This document shows positions 17,760 to 27,393 of a DNA stretch of 64,000 nt, one piece after another. Each line of letters starts with the position of its first letter. Positions within the stretch are counted from its first letter, which is position 1. Both the position numbers and the translations under genes were made by a program. The notes under the pieces were generated by a model. That model was not told where the DNA came from. It was given only the letters and a program-made list of their open reading frames with translations, and did not search any database. The DNA comes from JALYOC01 sp036675345 (GTDB taxonomy: Bacteria; Myxococcota; Myxococcia; Myxococcales; Myxococcaceae): positions 1 to 64,000 of the forward strand of contig JAKFFE010000005.1 of the NCBI GenBank assembly GCA_036675345.1, read 5' to 3'.

Positions 17760-18533
17760 GTGGCCGCGACCCACATCTTGACGATCGCGCAACAGACGTT
17801 CACCGAGGCGCGGCGCAACCGCGTCTTCTATTCGATCTTCTTGTTCGCCCTGGTGGTGGTGATGAGTTCATATCTCTTCACCGAGGTCACCATCACCACC
17901 ATGGACCGTGTCCTCAAGGACACCGGGATGGCGGCGATCAACGTCTTCGCGATCGCCCTCGTGATCTTCACGGGAATCGGCGTGATCAACCGTGAGATCG
18001 ATCGCAAGAGCATCTTCCCGGTGATCGCGAAGCCGATCGGCCGCCACGAGTACATCTTGGGGAAGTATCTGGGGCTCCTGGGGATTATCGTCGCCACCTG
18101 CGGGGCGATGTTCGTCTGCCTGCTGCTGGTGATGCTGGCGTACCGGACGCCAATCCACCCGGCGACCTTCGCCGGCGTCTACGGGGTCTTCCTCGAAGTG
18201 GCTGTCCTCGGAGCCTTGGCCATCCTTTGCTCCAGCTTCACCAACTCGTTCGTCTCCGCGTTCATCTGCGTGGCGGTGTTCGTCAGCGGCCATCTCTCCG
18301 GAGAGCTGCAGTTCTTCGCCAACAAGTCCGACTCGGCGATGATCCGCAGCATCGGCAACGCGATCTACTACTTCGTGCCGAACCTGGAGCGGTTCAACTT
18401 CAAGTACAACGTCACCTATGACGTATCGGTGGGCGCCGAGCAGCTGCTCGAGGTCGGGCTCTTCGCGCTTCTCTTCGTAGCGGCCTTCCTGGTCGCATCG
18501 GTGACGATCTTTTCCCGCCGCGATTTCAAGTAG
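17760..18533 (+). CDS. pilI: ABC transporter permease PilI (ABC-2 type)
   Basis: A 257-residue membrane protein with about six transmembrane segments (VFYSIFLFALVVVMSSYLF; MAAINVFAIALVIFTGIGVI; YLGLLGIIVATCGAMFVCLL and others), in the pattern of ABC-2 permeases. It starts at GTG 17760, two bases after the pilH stop. It would form the channel energised by PilH. The substrate is unproven. Confidence 0.9.
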   Translation: MAATHILTIAQQTFTEARRNRVFYSIFLFALVVVMSSYLFTEVTITTMDRVLKDTGMAAINVFAIALVIFTGIGVINREIDRKSIFPVIAKPIGRHEYILGKYLGLLGIIVATCGAMFVCLLLVMLAYRTPIHPATFAGVYGVFLEVAVLGALAILCSSFTNSFVSAFICVAVFVSGHLSGELQFFANKSDSAMIRSIGNAIYYFVPNLERFNFKYNVTYDVSVGAEQLLEVGLFALLFVAAFLVASVTIFSRRDFK

Positions 18534-18554
18534 CGCGCGCCAAGCGGCGCTACT
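18529..18554. terminator. Hairpin between convergent pilI and pilR
   Basis: A perfect 8-bp inverted repeat (agtagcgc / gcgctact) with a 10-nt loop spans both stop codons of the convergent genes. There is no U-run on either side, so function as a bidirectional terminator is only suggested. Confidence 0.35.
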
Positions 18555-19914
18555 CGTGGAGTCCGTGCTTGGAGAGGCGGTAGCGGAACGACCGAAAGGT
18601 CAGGCCCAGTAGCTGGGCCGCCCGGGTCCGCACGCCGTCCGCCCTCCGCAATGCCTCGAGCAAGTAGATGCGCTCCTGCTGGTCCAAGTAGCGCTCAAGC
18701 GAGAACGCCTCGCCCAAGTTCAATGTCTCGGGTGGCTCTGTCGCCGCATCCTCGAATCCGGACACCGCCGGGGGCAGCGTCTCCGGCTCCAGAGGATCCG
18801 CGTCGGAGAGCGTCGCCGCCCGCTCGACAATGTTCTGCAGCTGCCGGATGTTGCCAGGGTACGAATAGGAGGTGAGCCGGGCCAGCGTCTCCTCGGTGAA
18901 GCGCAGCCCCGGCCGGCCCAGCTCGGTGGCGATCCGGGCCAGGAACACCTTGGCCAGGATCGGGATGTCTGCCCTCCGCTCCCGCAGCGGCGGCAGCTCG
19001 ATGTTGATCACGTTTAGTCGGTAGAAGAGATCCTCGCGGAAGCGCCCAGCCTTCACCTCTTCGTCCAGCCGCTTGTTGGTGGCGGCGATCAGCCGAGCCT
19101 CGAACGGCAGCTCCTCGCTGCTCCCAACCGGCTTCACCGTCCGCTCCTGCAGCACCCGCAGCAGCCGCACCTGCATCGAGGGGGAGATCTCGCCGATCTC
19201 GTCCAGGAACACCGTCCCCTTCTTCGCCGAGACCAACAGGCCTTGGCGGTCGCCGGCTGCGCCGGTGAAGGCGCCCTTCACGTGGCCGAACAGCTCGCTC
19301 TCCAGCACCCCCTCGGCGAGGGCCGCGCAGTTCACCGGGACGAAGGACTCCACCGCCCGGGAGCCCTCCCAGTGGATGGCCCGGGCAACCAGCTCCTTGC
19401 CGGTCCCGCTCTCGCCGGTGATCAGCACCATTGCCCGGGTCCCGGCGACCTTCTGCACCAGCTGCCATACCCGCTGCATCCCCGGGCTGGTGCCGACCCA
19501 GAAGCGGCCACCCAGCTTCAATGAGCTGCGCAGCTCCTCGTTCTCCCGGACCAGGCGACGCTTCTCCAGTGCCTTCTGGGCCAGGAGCTTGAGCTCCTCG
19601 TTGTCGAACGGTTTGCAGATGTAGTCGTAGGCGCCGTGACGCATCGCCTCCACCGCCGCGGCAGGCGAACCGTAGGCGGTGATCAGGATCACCTCCGGAG
19701 CGTTGATTCTGGCGCGGGCCGCCTCCAGCACTGAAAGGCCGCTTTCGTTCCCCAGGCGCATATCGGAGATGACCAGATCGAACTCGTCACTGGCCAGCAG
19801 GCGGAGCGCTTCTGGGACAGCGCCTGCGATGGTGACGGCATAGCCCTCTGCGGTGAGCAGCAGGTCCAGGTACTCCCGCATCGACAGCTCGTCATCAACG
19901 ACCAGGATGCGCAA
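18550..19914 (-). CDS. pilR: Sigma-54-dependent pilin regulator PilR
   Basis: A 454-residue NtrC-family response regulator. The receiver domain (RILVVDDELSMREYL; phospho-Asp in LVISDMRLG) is followed by the AAA+ domain with Walker A GESGTGKE, the sigma-54 loop GAFTGA, and LDEIGEI, and a Fis-type HTH (RRADGVRTRAAQLLGLTFRSF). TTG 19914 is taken as start because it gives the normal receiver N-terminus and has GAGG 6 nt upstream; it overlaps the pilS end by 20 nt. PilR activates the sigma-54 pilA promoter seen at 15071-15086. Confidence 0.93.
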   Translation of the reverse strand: MRILVVDDELSMREYLDLLLTAEGYAVTIAGAVPEALRLLASDEFDLVISDMRLGNESGLSVLEAARARINAPEVILITAYGSPAAAVEAMRHGAYDYICKPFDNEELKLLAQKALEKRRLVRENEELRSSLKLGGRFWVGTSPGMQRVWQLVQKVAGTRAMVLITGESGTGKELVARAIHWEGSRAVESFVPVNCAALAEGVLESELFGHVKGAFTGAAGDRQGLLVSAKKGTVFLDEIGEISPSMQVRLLRVLQERTVKPVGSSEELPFEARLIAATNKRLDEEVKAGRFREDLFYRLNVINIELPPLRERRADIPILAKVFLARIATELGRPGLRFTEETLARLTSYSYPGNIRQLQNIVERAATLSDADPLEPETLPPAVSGFEDAATEPPETLNLGEAFSLERYLDQQERIYLLEALRRADGVRTRAAQLLGLTFRSFRYRLSKHGLHE

Positions 19915-21538
19915 GGGCGTCCTCGGAGTAACGGGGGAGTTCGACGACGAACTCGGTGCCGGCGCCGGGCGACGAGCTGACGGTGAGGTGGCCCTCGTGC
20001 GCCCGGACAATCGAGAAGCAGATTGATAGGCCCAGGCCGGTTCCGCCCTCGTGGCGGCTGTGGAATGGTTCGAAGATCCGCATCAGCTCTCCCGGCGGGA
20101 TGCTGCCGGCGGAGTCCCAGACTTTCAACTGCGCTCGAGTGCCCGAGGGCGAGGTGCTGACCCGCACCGACCCCTGCGGCCCGGCGGCGGCGAGCGCGTT
20201 GCGAAGCAGGTTGATCAACACCTGCCGGAGCTGATCCGGATCGGCGCGCGTCTCCACCTCATCGAGCGCGGTCTCGATCTGGCTGTGCCGCACCAGCGGG
20301 TCGGCGTGCAGCACCTCCAGGGTGTCTCGCACCACCGTGGCCAGCGAACAGCGCGAGAGGCTTGGGGCGGGGGGCCGGGCGAACCTCAGGAAATCATCCA
20401 CCAGCTTCGAAAGCCGGTCGGACTCGCGGATCAGGATGTTGGCCAGCCGCTCGGACGCGGCTGCCCGGGGATCTGCCGCTAGCATCTGCGCCGAGCCGCG
20501 CATTGCCGCCAGTGGGTTGCGGATCTCATGGGCCAGCTGCGCCGCCATCCGCCCCACCGCGGCCAGCCGGTCAGCACGGCTGAGTTCCTCCTCCATCCGC
20601 CTCAGCGCGGTGAGATCCTGGAACACGGCCAGCAGGGCGCCCGGTCCGTCCGCGTCCAGCGAGATCACCGTCACCCCTAACACCCTGAGCCCTAGCGGGG
20701 TAGGCGCTTCCAGGGTTTCGCGCCGGGCGTGCGCCAGCTTGCGGGCGCCAGGCATCAGCACATCCAGGCTCAGCCCCACCGCAGCACGCTCCTCAATGCC
20801 CAGGATCTGCAGCCCAGCGCGGTTCAAGAACGTGACCCGCCCGACCGGGTCGCAGGTCAAAAGGCCCGAAGGCATCGAGACCAAGATCTCCCGCTGGAAG
20901 GCGGCCAGCACTCGCAGATCGCTCTCTCGTTCGGAGAGGCGGCCGCCGGCGGCGCGGAGTTGTCGGCTCAGGTACCCGGCGAGCGCGGCGATCAGCACCT
21001 GGGCCAGCACCGTGCTGACGATGTCGAAGGCGACCCGGTCCGCGCTCAGGCTGCCCGCGCCCGAGGGTCGGCGCACCCAGCCATGATAGATCGATACTGC
21101 GAGGGCGACGTAGGCAACGCTGGAGGCGGCGGCAGTGACCAGCGCGCCCTCCTGGTATAGGACGATCGCCCCAGCGACCACCGCGATCAGGTAGGTGAAG
21201 GTGAAGGGGGACTCGGTCCCGCCGGTCAGGTAGACGAGGCTGGTCGCCAGCGCCACGTCTCCGACGAGCTGCGCCAGCGCCACCCCGGTCCCGGCCCGCC
21301 CGGAGCGCAGCCACAGCGCGTAGACCAACGTCATCACGTAGACGACGCCAATCACCAGGAACGACAGCGAGTCTTCCCAGGACAGGTCGGTCGGACGGCT
21401 GAGCAACCGCAGCGCGATCGTGCCCAAAAGCAAGGTGGTGGCCACCATCCGGAAGACGGACAGCCACAGCAACTTCACCCGCAGATCGCGCGGGTTGTCG
21501 TCGAACCACCCGCGCGCAGGCGTGCTATTTGATGGCAC
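19895..21538 (-). CDS. pilS: Sensor histidine kinase PilS
   Basis: A 547-residue membrane kinase. It has a multi-helix membrane domain (about 5-6 segments over residues 20-190), a PAS domain (about 220-310; LLTCDPVGRVTFLNRAGLQIL), HisKA (AQLAHEIRNPLAAMRGSAQML) and a HATPase domain (NLLRNALAAAG, GGTGLGLSICF). GTG 21538 is a tentative start overlapping the pilC end by 14 nt; no strong Shine-Dalgarno is visible. It is paired with PilR downstream. In T4P systems PilS senses pilin level in the inner membrane. Confidence 0.9.
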   Translation of the reverse strand: MPSNSTPARGWFDDNPRDLRVKLLWLSVFRMVATTLLLGTIALRLLSRPTDLSWEDSLSFLVIGVVYVMTLVYALWLRSGRAGTGVALAQLVGDVALATSLVYLTGGTESPFTFTYLIAVVAGAIVLYQEGALVTAAASSVAYVALAVSIYHGWVRRPSGAGSLSADRVAFDIVSTVLAQVLIAALAGYLSRQLRAAGGRLSERESDLRVLAAFQREILVSMPSGLLTCDPVGRVTFLNRAGLQILGIEERAAVGLSLDVLMPGARKLAHARRETLEAPTPLGLRVLGVTVISLDADGPGALLAVFQDLTALRRMEEELSRADRLAAVGRMAAQLAHEIRNPLAAMRGSAQMLAADPRAAASERLANILIRESDRLSKLVDDFLRFARPPAPSLSRCSLATVVRDTLEVLHADPLVRHSQIETALDEVETRADPDQLRQVLINLLRNALAAAGPQGSVRVSTSPSGTRAQLKVWDSAGSIPPGELMRIFEPFHSRHEGGTGLGLSICFSIVRAHEGHLTVSSSPGAGTEFVVELPRYSEDALAHPGR

Positions 21539-22787
21539 CGGCGAGGCTGAAGATCGGCAGGTACATCGCGATGAGAAAGCCACCGACCACGCCGCCGAGG
21601 AAAACCATCATCAGCGGCTCAATGGCGGCGGTCAGCGAACCAACTGCGGCATCCACCTCGTCGTCGTAGAAATCGGCGATCTTGCCCAGCATCGCATCCA
21701 TCGCGCCGGTGGCTTCACCAACACCGATCATCTGAACGACCATGGGTGGGAAAACCTTGGTCTCCAGCAGGGGCCCCGAGATGTTCTTACCCTCAGAGAT
21801 CTTACTGCGGACGTAATAGATTCCCTCTTCCACCGCCCGGTTGCCGGCTGTCTTGGCGGTGACGTCCAAGGCGTCAAGGATGGGAACACCGGAGCTGATC
21901 ATCGTTCCCAGAGTCCGGGTAAAGCGCGCCACCGCCAGCTTTCGGAGCAGTGGTCCGAACATCGGAAGTTTCAGCAACATCTTGTCGATCGCCCGACGTC
22001 CCTGCTTGTTGCGATAGACCGCCACCACCGCCGCCACGACTGCGGCGATCACCAGGACCATGTAGATGAAGTAGGCCTGCAGCCAGTGTGAGAGGTCCAC
22101 CACTACCTGGGTGGGGCCGGGCAGAGCGGAACCAAAATCCGAGAACATCTTCTCGAAGACCGGCGTGACCTTCAGCAACAGCACAGCGGTCACGCCAATA
22201 CCAACGATCAGCACGATGATCGGATAGGTCAGCGCGCCCTTCACCTTGCGCTTGAGCTTCTCCGCCTTCTCCCGGTACGCGGCCAACCGGTTGAGGATGG
22301 TGTCGAGGATACCGCCCACCTCACCGGCCGCGCACAGCTGGGTGTAGAGCTCGTCGAAGACCTTCGGGTGGTCCTTCAGTGCGTCGGCGAAGGTCGACCC
22401 GCCCTCCACCTTGGTCTTGATCGCGAACACGACCTTGCGGAACGCAGGGTTGTCCATCTGGGTTCCGAGGATGTCCAGGCACTGGACCAGTGGAAGACCG
22501 GCATCGATCATCGTCGCGAACTGCCGGGTGAAGATCAGGATGTCCTTGCCGCTGACACCACCAACACCCGGCAAGGAGATGTGAATCTCCATCGGCTTCT
22601 TCTTCACCTTGACCGGATTGAGTCCCAGGGACTTGAGGCGGTTGTTCACCGCCTCGGCGTCGCCGGCCTCCATCTCGCCCTTGCGGATCTCACCCTGCTT
22701 GGTGCGCGCCTCCCAAAGCCACTGGGGGGCTGCCTTCTTCTTCTGGGGTGCGCGCTGGGTAACCTGGGTCGCGGCGGGGGACGCCAT
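21525..22787 (-). CDS. pilC: Type IV pilus inner-membrane platform protein PilC
   Basis: A 420-residue GspF-type protein. Two GspF repeats are visible (FTRQFATMIDAGLPLVQCLDIL and FTRTLGTMISSGVPILDALDVT), each with its membrane helices, preceded by an N-terminal cytoplasmic region (WLWEARTKQGEIRKGEMEAG). It converts PilB/PilT motion into pilin extraction or insertion. It lies 224 bp downstream of pilT in the same orientation. Confidence 0.96.
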   Translation of the reverse strand: MASPAATQVTQRAPQKKKAAPQWLWEARTKQGEIRKGEMEAGDAEAVNNRLKSLGLNPVKVKKKPMEIHISLPGVGGVSGKDILIFTRQFATMIDAGLPLVQCLDILGTQMDNPAFRKVVFAIKTKVEGGSTFADALKDHPKVFDELYTQLCAAGEVGGILDTILNRLAAYREKAEKLKRKVKGALTYPIIVLIVGIGVTAVLLLKVTPVFEKMFSDFGSALPGPTQVVVDLSHWLQAYFIYMVLVIAAVVAAVVAVYRNKQGRRAIDKMLLKLPMFGPLLRKLAVARFTRTLGTMISSGVPILDALDVTAKTAGNRAVEEGIYYVRSKISEGKNISGPLLETKVFPPMVVQMIGVGEATGAMDAMLGKIADFYDDEVDAAVGSLTAAIEPLMMVFLGGVVGGFLIAMYLPIFSLAGAIK

Positions 22788-23011
22788 CTTTGGAGACTCC
22801 TCTACGGAAACTGGCTGTCGAGTGTACCCCGGGCGTCAACTTCCTGGCGCCTGGAGGTCCCTCCTGACCGCGGAGGTCGGCCGCTCGACGGGCGGCCATT
22901 CCCTACATTTTCCCCGCTCCGAACAGCCGCCGCGCTGCTTTTCTTCTCTCGGCGGCGGTGCCCCTGCTCCCTCCGTCCGGTCACGGCGGAGGGCCTCTGC
23001 TGAAACTGCCG

Positions 23012-24139
23012 CTACTGCCCCGGCCGGGTCGGCCGCTGGGTTCCGCCGCCCTGACCGGGGATGATCCCCGCTCCGGCGCCGCTGGCCAGGATGTTCTTCA
23101 GTTCGTCCGGGTCCGAGCTGCGTCCAAACGCCTCTTCCTGGGTGATCAGCCGCCTCGACAGCAGCTGCGCCAGGGCCTGGTTGAAGGTCTGCATCCCGTA
23201 CTTGGACTGGCCGACCTGCATCGAGGAGTAGATCTGGTGGACCTTGTCCTCGCGGATCAGGTTCCGGATTGCCGGGTTGGGCACCATCACCTCCAGGGCC
23301 AGCACCCGTCCCGGGCTGCCGGCCTTGGCGATCAGGGCCTGGGAGCAGACTCCCTCCAGCACGAAGCTGAGCTGGGCGCGCACCTGGGGCTGCTGGTAGG
23401 GCGGGAACACGTCCAGCACCCGGTTGATGGTCTGCACGCAGCTGTTGGTGTGCAGGGTTCCGAAGCAGACGTGGCCGGTCTCGGCGATCACCAGCGCCGC
23501 CTCGATCGTCTCCAGATCCCGCATCTCGCCCACCAGCACCACGTCCGGGTCCTGGCGGAGAATGTACTTGAGGGCCAGCTTGAAGTTCTTGGTGTCCGCC
23601 CCCACCTCGCGCTGGTTCACCAGGCAGTTCTTGTGCGGGTGCAGGTACTCGATCGGATCCTCGATCGTCATGATGTGCTCATGCCGCTCGGTATTGATCT
23701 TGTCGATGATCGACGCCAGGGTGGTCGACTTCCCCGACCCGGTGGGCCCGGTCACCAGCACCAGCCCGCGCGGCTTCTTGGCCAGCTCGGCCACCACCGG
23801 GGGCAGGCCCAGCTCCGCGAAGGTGAGGATCTTGAACGGGATGGTCCGGAAGGCGCCGGCCACCGCTCCGCGCTGCATGAAGATGTTGGAGCGGAACCGG
23901 GACAGGCCCTTGACGCCGAAGGAGAGGTCCAGCTCGTTCTCCTCCTCGAACTTGTGCTTCTGGGCGTCGGTGAGGATCGAATAGCAGAGCTGCTTGGTCT
24001 CCACCGGGGTCATCGGCGGGGTCTTCAGCGGGACCAGCTCCCCGTCGATTCGAAGCTGCGGGGGCGAGCCGGTGGTGATGTGGAGGTCGGAGGCGCCCTT
24101 CTCGACCATCGCCTTGAGCAGCTGATGCAGGTTTGCCAT
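23012..24139 (-). CDS. pilT: Type IV pilus retraction ATPase PilT
   Basis: A 375-residue hexameric motor ATPase. It starts at ATG 24139 (MANLHQLLKAMVEKGASDLH) with AGGAG upstream; the frame extends into pilB but that part is not PilT. Walker A GPTGSGKSTT, Walker B region VVLVGEMRDLETIEAAL, and the PilT hallmark AIRNLIRED near the C-terminus are present. The C-terminal tail is Gly-rich (GAGAGIIPGQGGG). It lies 14 bp after pilB and powers pilus retraction in twitching/social motility. Confidence 0.97.
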   Translation of the reverse strand: MANLHQLLKAMVEKGASDLHITTGSPPQLRIDGELVPLKTPPMTPVETKQLCYSILTDAQKHKFEEENELDLSFGVKGLSRFRSNIFMQRGAVAGAFRTIPFKILTFAELGLPPVVAELAKKPRGLVLVTGPTGSGKSTTLASIIDKINTERHEHIMTIEDPIEYLHPHKNCLVNQREVGADTKNFKLALKYILRQDPDVVLVGEMRDLETIEAALVIAETGHVCFGTLHTNSCVQTINRVLDVFPPYQQPQVRAQLSFVLEGVCSQALIAKAGSPGRVLALEVMVPNPAIRNLIREDKVHQIYSSMQVGQSKYGMQTFNQALAQLLSRRLITQEEAFGRSSDPDELKNILASGAGAGIIPGQGGGTQRPTRPGQ

Positions 24140-24153
24140 GTCGGTTCGATCTC

Positions 24154-25854
24154 CTAGAAGCGGTCCGGCGCGGTGTTGGCCACAACCTCTTCCAAGGTCG
24201 TCATGCCCGCCATCATCTTGCCCAAACCGGCGGCCCGCAGGGTCTGCATTCCCAAGCGAATCGCCTCCTGCTTCAGCTCGGCGGCCGAGGCGCCGTTGAT
24301 CACCAGCTCCTTGAGGCCGTCCCAGAACGGCATCACCTCGTAGAGCGCGACGCGGCCGCGGTAACCGCGGTCGTTGCACTCCCGGCAGCCGTTGGGCACG
24401 AAGACGGTGAAGGTCCCGATCTTGTCCGGGGGCACGCCAGCGTTGAGCAGCATCTGGTCGTCGATGTTCTCCGCCGGCTTCTTGCAGTGCTGGCACAGCC
24501 GACGCGCCAGACGCTGGGCCAGGATCAGGTTCAAGGACGCGGTCACCAGGAAGGGCTCGATGCCCATGTTCAGCAGACGGCTGACGGTGCCGGGGGCGTC
24601 GTTGGTGTGGAGGGTGGAGAGCACCAGGTGGCCGGTCAGTGCCGCCTTGACCCCGATCTCCGCGGTCTCGAAGTCGCGGATCTCGCCGATCATGATCGTG
24701 TCCGGGTCCTGCCGCAGGAAGCTGCGCAGCGCGGCGGCGAAGTTCAGGCCGATGTCCTCATGCATCTGCACCTGGTTGATCCCGCCGAAGTTGAACTCCA
24801 CCGGATCCTCCGCGGTGGAGATGTTGACGTCCACGGTGTTCAGGGCCGCCAGCGCCGAGTACAGGGTGGTGGTCTTTCCCGATCCGGTGGGGCCGGTCAC
24901 CAGCACCATCCCGTAGGGACGGTCGATGGCCTCCTTGAACCACTTGAGCGGCTCGGCGTCGAAGCCCAGCTTGGTCATGTCCAGCTGGAGGTTCGACTTG
25001 TCCAAAAGACGCATCACGACCTTCTCGCCGAACAGCGTCGGACAGACGCTGACGCGGAAGTCCATCTCCTTGCCGCCGCCCATCTTGATCTTGATCCGGC
25101 CGTCCTGGGGCAGCCGGCGCTCGGAGATGTCCAGCTCGGCCATGATCTTCAGACGGGAGGTGATGGCGTTGCGCAGCTTCATCGGCGGGCGCATCACCTC
25201 GTACATCACGCCGTCGATCCGGAAGCGGACCCGGAAGTCCTTCTCGTAGGGTTCGACGTGGATGTCGGACGCGCCCTTCTTGATCGCGTCCAGCAGGATC
25301 AGGTTCACCAGCTTGACCACCGGGGCGTCGTCCGCCGCGCGGGCCATGTCTTCGATGTTCTCGTCCGCCTCGCGGGCCACCTCCACGTCTTCGGCCACCT
25401 CGCCGACGATGTCCTCCAGCGAGGGCCCCTTCTCCTGGTGGTAGCGTTCGATCGCCTCGCGAATCGAGGGTTCGGAGGCCACCACCGCCTCGATGTTGTA
25501 GCCGGTGAGGAACTTGAGGTCGTCCACCGCGTAGATGTTGGACGGGTCGCACATCGCCACGATCAGCGACGGGCCGGCGCGGTTCACCGGGATCACCAGG
25601 TGCTTGAGCGAGACGTCCTTGGGCACCAGCTTGATGATCTCAGGATCAATGTCGAAGTCCTTGAGGTTGATCGCCGGGACGCCGTACTGCTTGGAGAGGA
25701 AGTCGGTCAGCTTCGACTCCTCAATCGCGCCGGTCTTGATCAGCGCCGCGCCAATGCGGGCCCCGGACTTCTGTTGCTCCTCCTGCGCCTTGCGCAGTTG
25801 CTGGACGGAGATCAGGTTTTCGCGGACCAGCAGCTCACCAAGACGACCGGACAT
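24154..25854 (-). CDS. pilB: Type IV pilus extension ATPase PilB
   Basis: A 566-residue GspE-type motor. The N-terminal MshEN domain (RLGELLVRENLISVQQL and ARIGAALIKTGAIEESKL, about residues 4-55) is the type known to bind c-di-GMP. The ATPase core has Walker A GPTGSGKTTTLY, the Asp box and Walker B IMIGEIRDFETAEIGVKAALTGHLV. Zinc-binding cysteine pairs are CQHC and CREC. It heads the pilB-T-C-S-R run. A terminator for ribF lies in its upstream gap. Confidence 0.97.
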   Translation of the reverse strand: MSGRLGELLVRENLISVQQLRKAQEEQQKSGARIGAALIKTGAIEESKLTDFLSKQYGVPAINLKDFDIDPEIIKLVPKDVSLKHLVIPVNRAGPSLIVAMCDPSNIYAVDDLKFLTGYNIEAVVASEPSIREAIERYHQEKGPSLEDIVGEVAEDVEVAREADENIEDMARAADDAPVVKLVNLILLDAIKKGASDIHVEPYEKDFRVRFRIDGVMYEVMRPPMKLRNAITSRLKIMAELDISERRLPQDGRIKIKMGGGKEMDFRVSVCPTLFGEKVVMRLLDKSNLQLDMTKLGFDAEPLKWFKEAIDRPYGMVLVTGPTGSGKTTTLYSALAALNTVDVNISTAEDPVEFNFGGINQVQMHEDIGLNFAAALRSFLRQDPDTIMIGEIRDFETAEIGVKAALTGHLVLSTLHTNDAPGTVSRLLNMGIEPFLVTASLNLILAQRLARRLCQHCKKPAENIDDQMLLNAGVPPDKIGTFTVFVPNGCRECNDRGYRGRVALYEVMPFWDGLKELVINGASAAELKQEAIRLGMQTLRAAGLGKMMAGMTTLEEVVANTAPDRF

Positions 25855-25896
25855 TCGTGTGGCTCTCCCCGGGACTCAAACCGGACGGACGCAGAC

Positions 25897-25933
25897 AAAA
25901 AAAACCGCCCCGTGAGTGGTTCCCGACGGGGCG
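25897..25933 (-). terminator. Rho-independent terminator after ribF
   Basis: A perfect 8-bp stem (cgccccgt / acggggcg) with a 12-nt loop, followed on the minus strand by eight T residues (25904-25897). It separates ribF from pilB. Confidence 0.88.
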
Positions 25934-26032
25934 ATGGACGCTGGCGGATCTAAGCGGCCCGAAAAATCAGTGTCAAGGAACCACGGTACCGGCTCATGTG
26001 TGCAAGCCTGCGAAAAGCCAGGGGATTTGAGC

Positions 26033-26983
26033 CTACCCGCTCGCCCTGGCAAAGACCGCTCGAGCGGCCTCTACATCGCGCTGGATCTGCCCAGAGAGCT
26101 CCGCCACCGAGCCGAAGCGGCGCTCCTCGCGCAGCCGATCCAGGAACTCCACCCGCAGGTGCTTCCCATAGAGGTCGCCCGTGAAGTCCAGCAGGTGGAC
26201 CTCGATGGTCACCGCCCCGCCCCCGAAGGTGGGCTTGACCCCGATGTTGGCGGCTCCCGCCATCCAGTCTTGGGGAGTGGGGCTCATTCTCTTGCCTGCT
26301 TCACTGTCGAGCATCCGGGCCCTGACCGCGTACACCCCGGCGGCGGGCCGCAGCTCGTTCTGGGTGTCCACATTCGCGGTGGGAAAGCCGATCCCCCGCC
26401 CTCGTCCCTGACCGGTGACCACCTTGCCATCGAGGTCGAAGTTCCGGCCCAGCAGCCGGTGGGCGGCGCCGATCCTGCCCTCCAGGATGTACTCGCGGAT
26501 CTTGCTGGAGGAGGCCACCACTCCCTCCACGGTGACCTGCTTGACCAGGTGCAGCTGGGCGCCGGCCTTCGCCGCCGCGGCCTGCAGGGTCTCCACGTTC
26601 CCCACCCGCTTGCTGCCGTAGGTGAAGTCCGCCCCCACCACCACGTGCTGGATCCCCAGCCGGGTGAACAGCATCGCCTCGAAGTCGGCGGCGGGGACCT
26701 TGGCGAACTCCAGCGAGAAGGGATGGACGATCACCGAGTCCAGCCCCTCTGCGGCCATCAGCTCCAGCTTCCGGGGCAGCAGGGTAATCAGCTTCGGCGC
26801 CAGGTCCGGCTGGAGGACCTTTCCCGGGTGGGGATGGAAGGTCAGGGCGCCGGGCCGTCCATGCCGGGCGGCCTCCTGGAACAGGGCGCGGTGCCCCAGG
26901 TGCACTCCGTCGAAGTTTCCCAGGGCCAGCGCGGCGCCCTTCAGCTGCTCTCCGGCCTCGGCGATGGAGTGGAAGACGTTCAT
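26033..26983 (-). CDS. ribF: Bifunctional riboflavin kinase / FAD synthetase
   Basis: A 316-residue protein making FMN and FAD from riboflavin. The N-terminal adenylyltransferase domain has GNFDGVHLGHRALF, and the C-terminal flavokinase domain has GQGRGRGIGFPTANV and the usual closing LRVEFLDRLREERRF. ATG 26983 (MNVFHSIAEAGEQLKG) is chosen by family alignment over upstream in-frame starts. It lies 11 bp after the PIN-domain gene and is followed by a strong terminator. Confidence 0.94.
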   Translation of the reverse strand: MNVFHSIAEAGEQLKGAALALGNFDGVHLGHRALFQEAARHGRPGALTFHPHPGKVLQPDLAPKLITLLPRKLELMAAEGLDSVIVHPFSLEFAKVPAADFEAMLFTRLGIQHVVVGADFTYGSKRVGNVETLQAAAAKAGAQLHLVKQVTVEGVVASSSKIREYILEGRIGAAHRLLGRNFDLDGKVVTGQGRGRGIGFPTANVDTQNELRPAAGVYAVRARMLDSEAGKRMSPTPQDWMAGAANIGVKPTFGGGAVTIEVHLLDFTGDLYGKHLRVEFLDRLREERRFGSVAELSGQIQRDVEAARAVFARASG

Positions 26984-26994
26984 CGGAGGGAGGC

Positions 26995-27393
26995 TTATCC
27001 CTTTGGCGACTTGGGGTGGGAGCGAATCTGACGCACCACCGCGGCGGATGCGACCTTCGACCACGCGCGATCCGCCGTCCACACTGGCAGCTCCATCCGG
27101 ATCCCCAAGGCCAGGCAGGCCCGGTCTCCCAAGGAGAGGTCCGGGGCGAGGGTGCGCAAGCCGGCCGTCCGGACCGCATCCTGCTCATCGAAAGGCACCG
27201 CTCGCACCCCCAGCGAGAGGATGGTCTGGCGCTCCCGCTCCATTTGCTCCGGCGGGACCTTGGAGAGGATCTCGGAGAGGTTGACGGTGGAGATCAGCGC
27301 CCGACCCAACAACGGGAGGACCTTGCGGTGCCCTTCCTCCTGGGAAAGGACTGCAAGCAGCGCGGAGGCGTGTGGTAGAGGGGCGCCCCCCAT
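26995..27393 (-). CDS. Degenerate orphan PIN-domain (VapC-like) protein
   Basis: A 132-residue protein with a PIN-type ribonuclease pattern: an N-terminal HASALLAVLSQEEG, Glu41 in VNLSEIL, Asp90 in LSLGDRACLALG and Asp108 in VWTADRAW. The first catalytic acid of the family (usually an Asp in the DASALLA position) is His8 here, and the expected preceding strand is replaced by GGAPLP. No antitoxin gene is adjacent. Its ATG lies within the same CATG as the divergent trmB start. Probably an inactivated or repurposed toxin remnant that still precedes ribF. Confidence 0.7.
   Translation of the reverse strand: MGGAPLPHASALLAVLSQEEGHRKVLPLLGRALISTVNLSEILSKVPPEQMERERQTILSLGVRAVPFDEQDAVRTAGLRTLAPDLSLGDRACLALGIRMELPVWTADRAWSKVASAAVVRQIRSHPKSPKG

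Noticed and set aside
22788..23011. Terminator between pilT and pilC
   Set aside because: Only weak 6-7-bp GC stems with long loops and no T-run are visible, so I did not annotate one.
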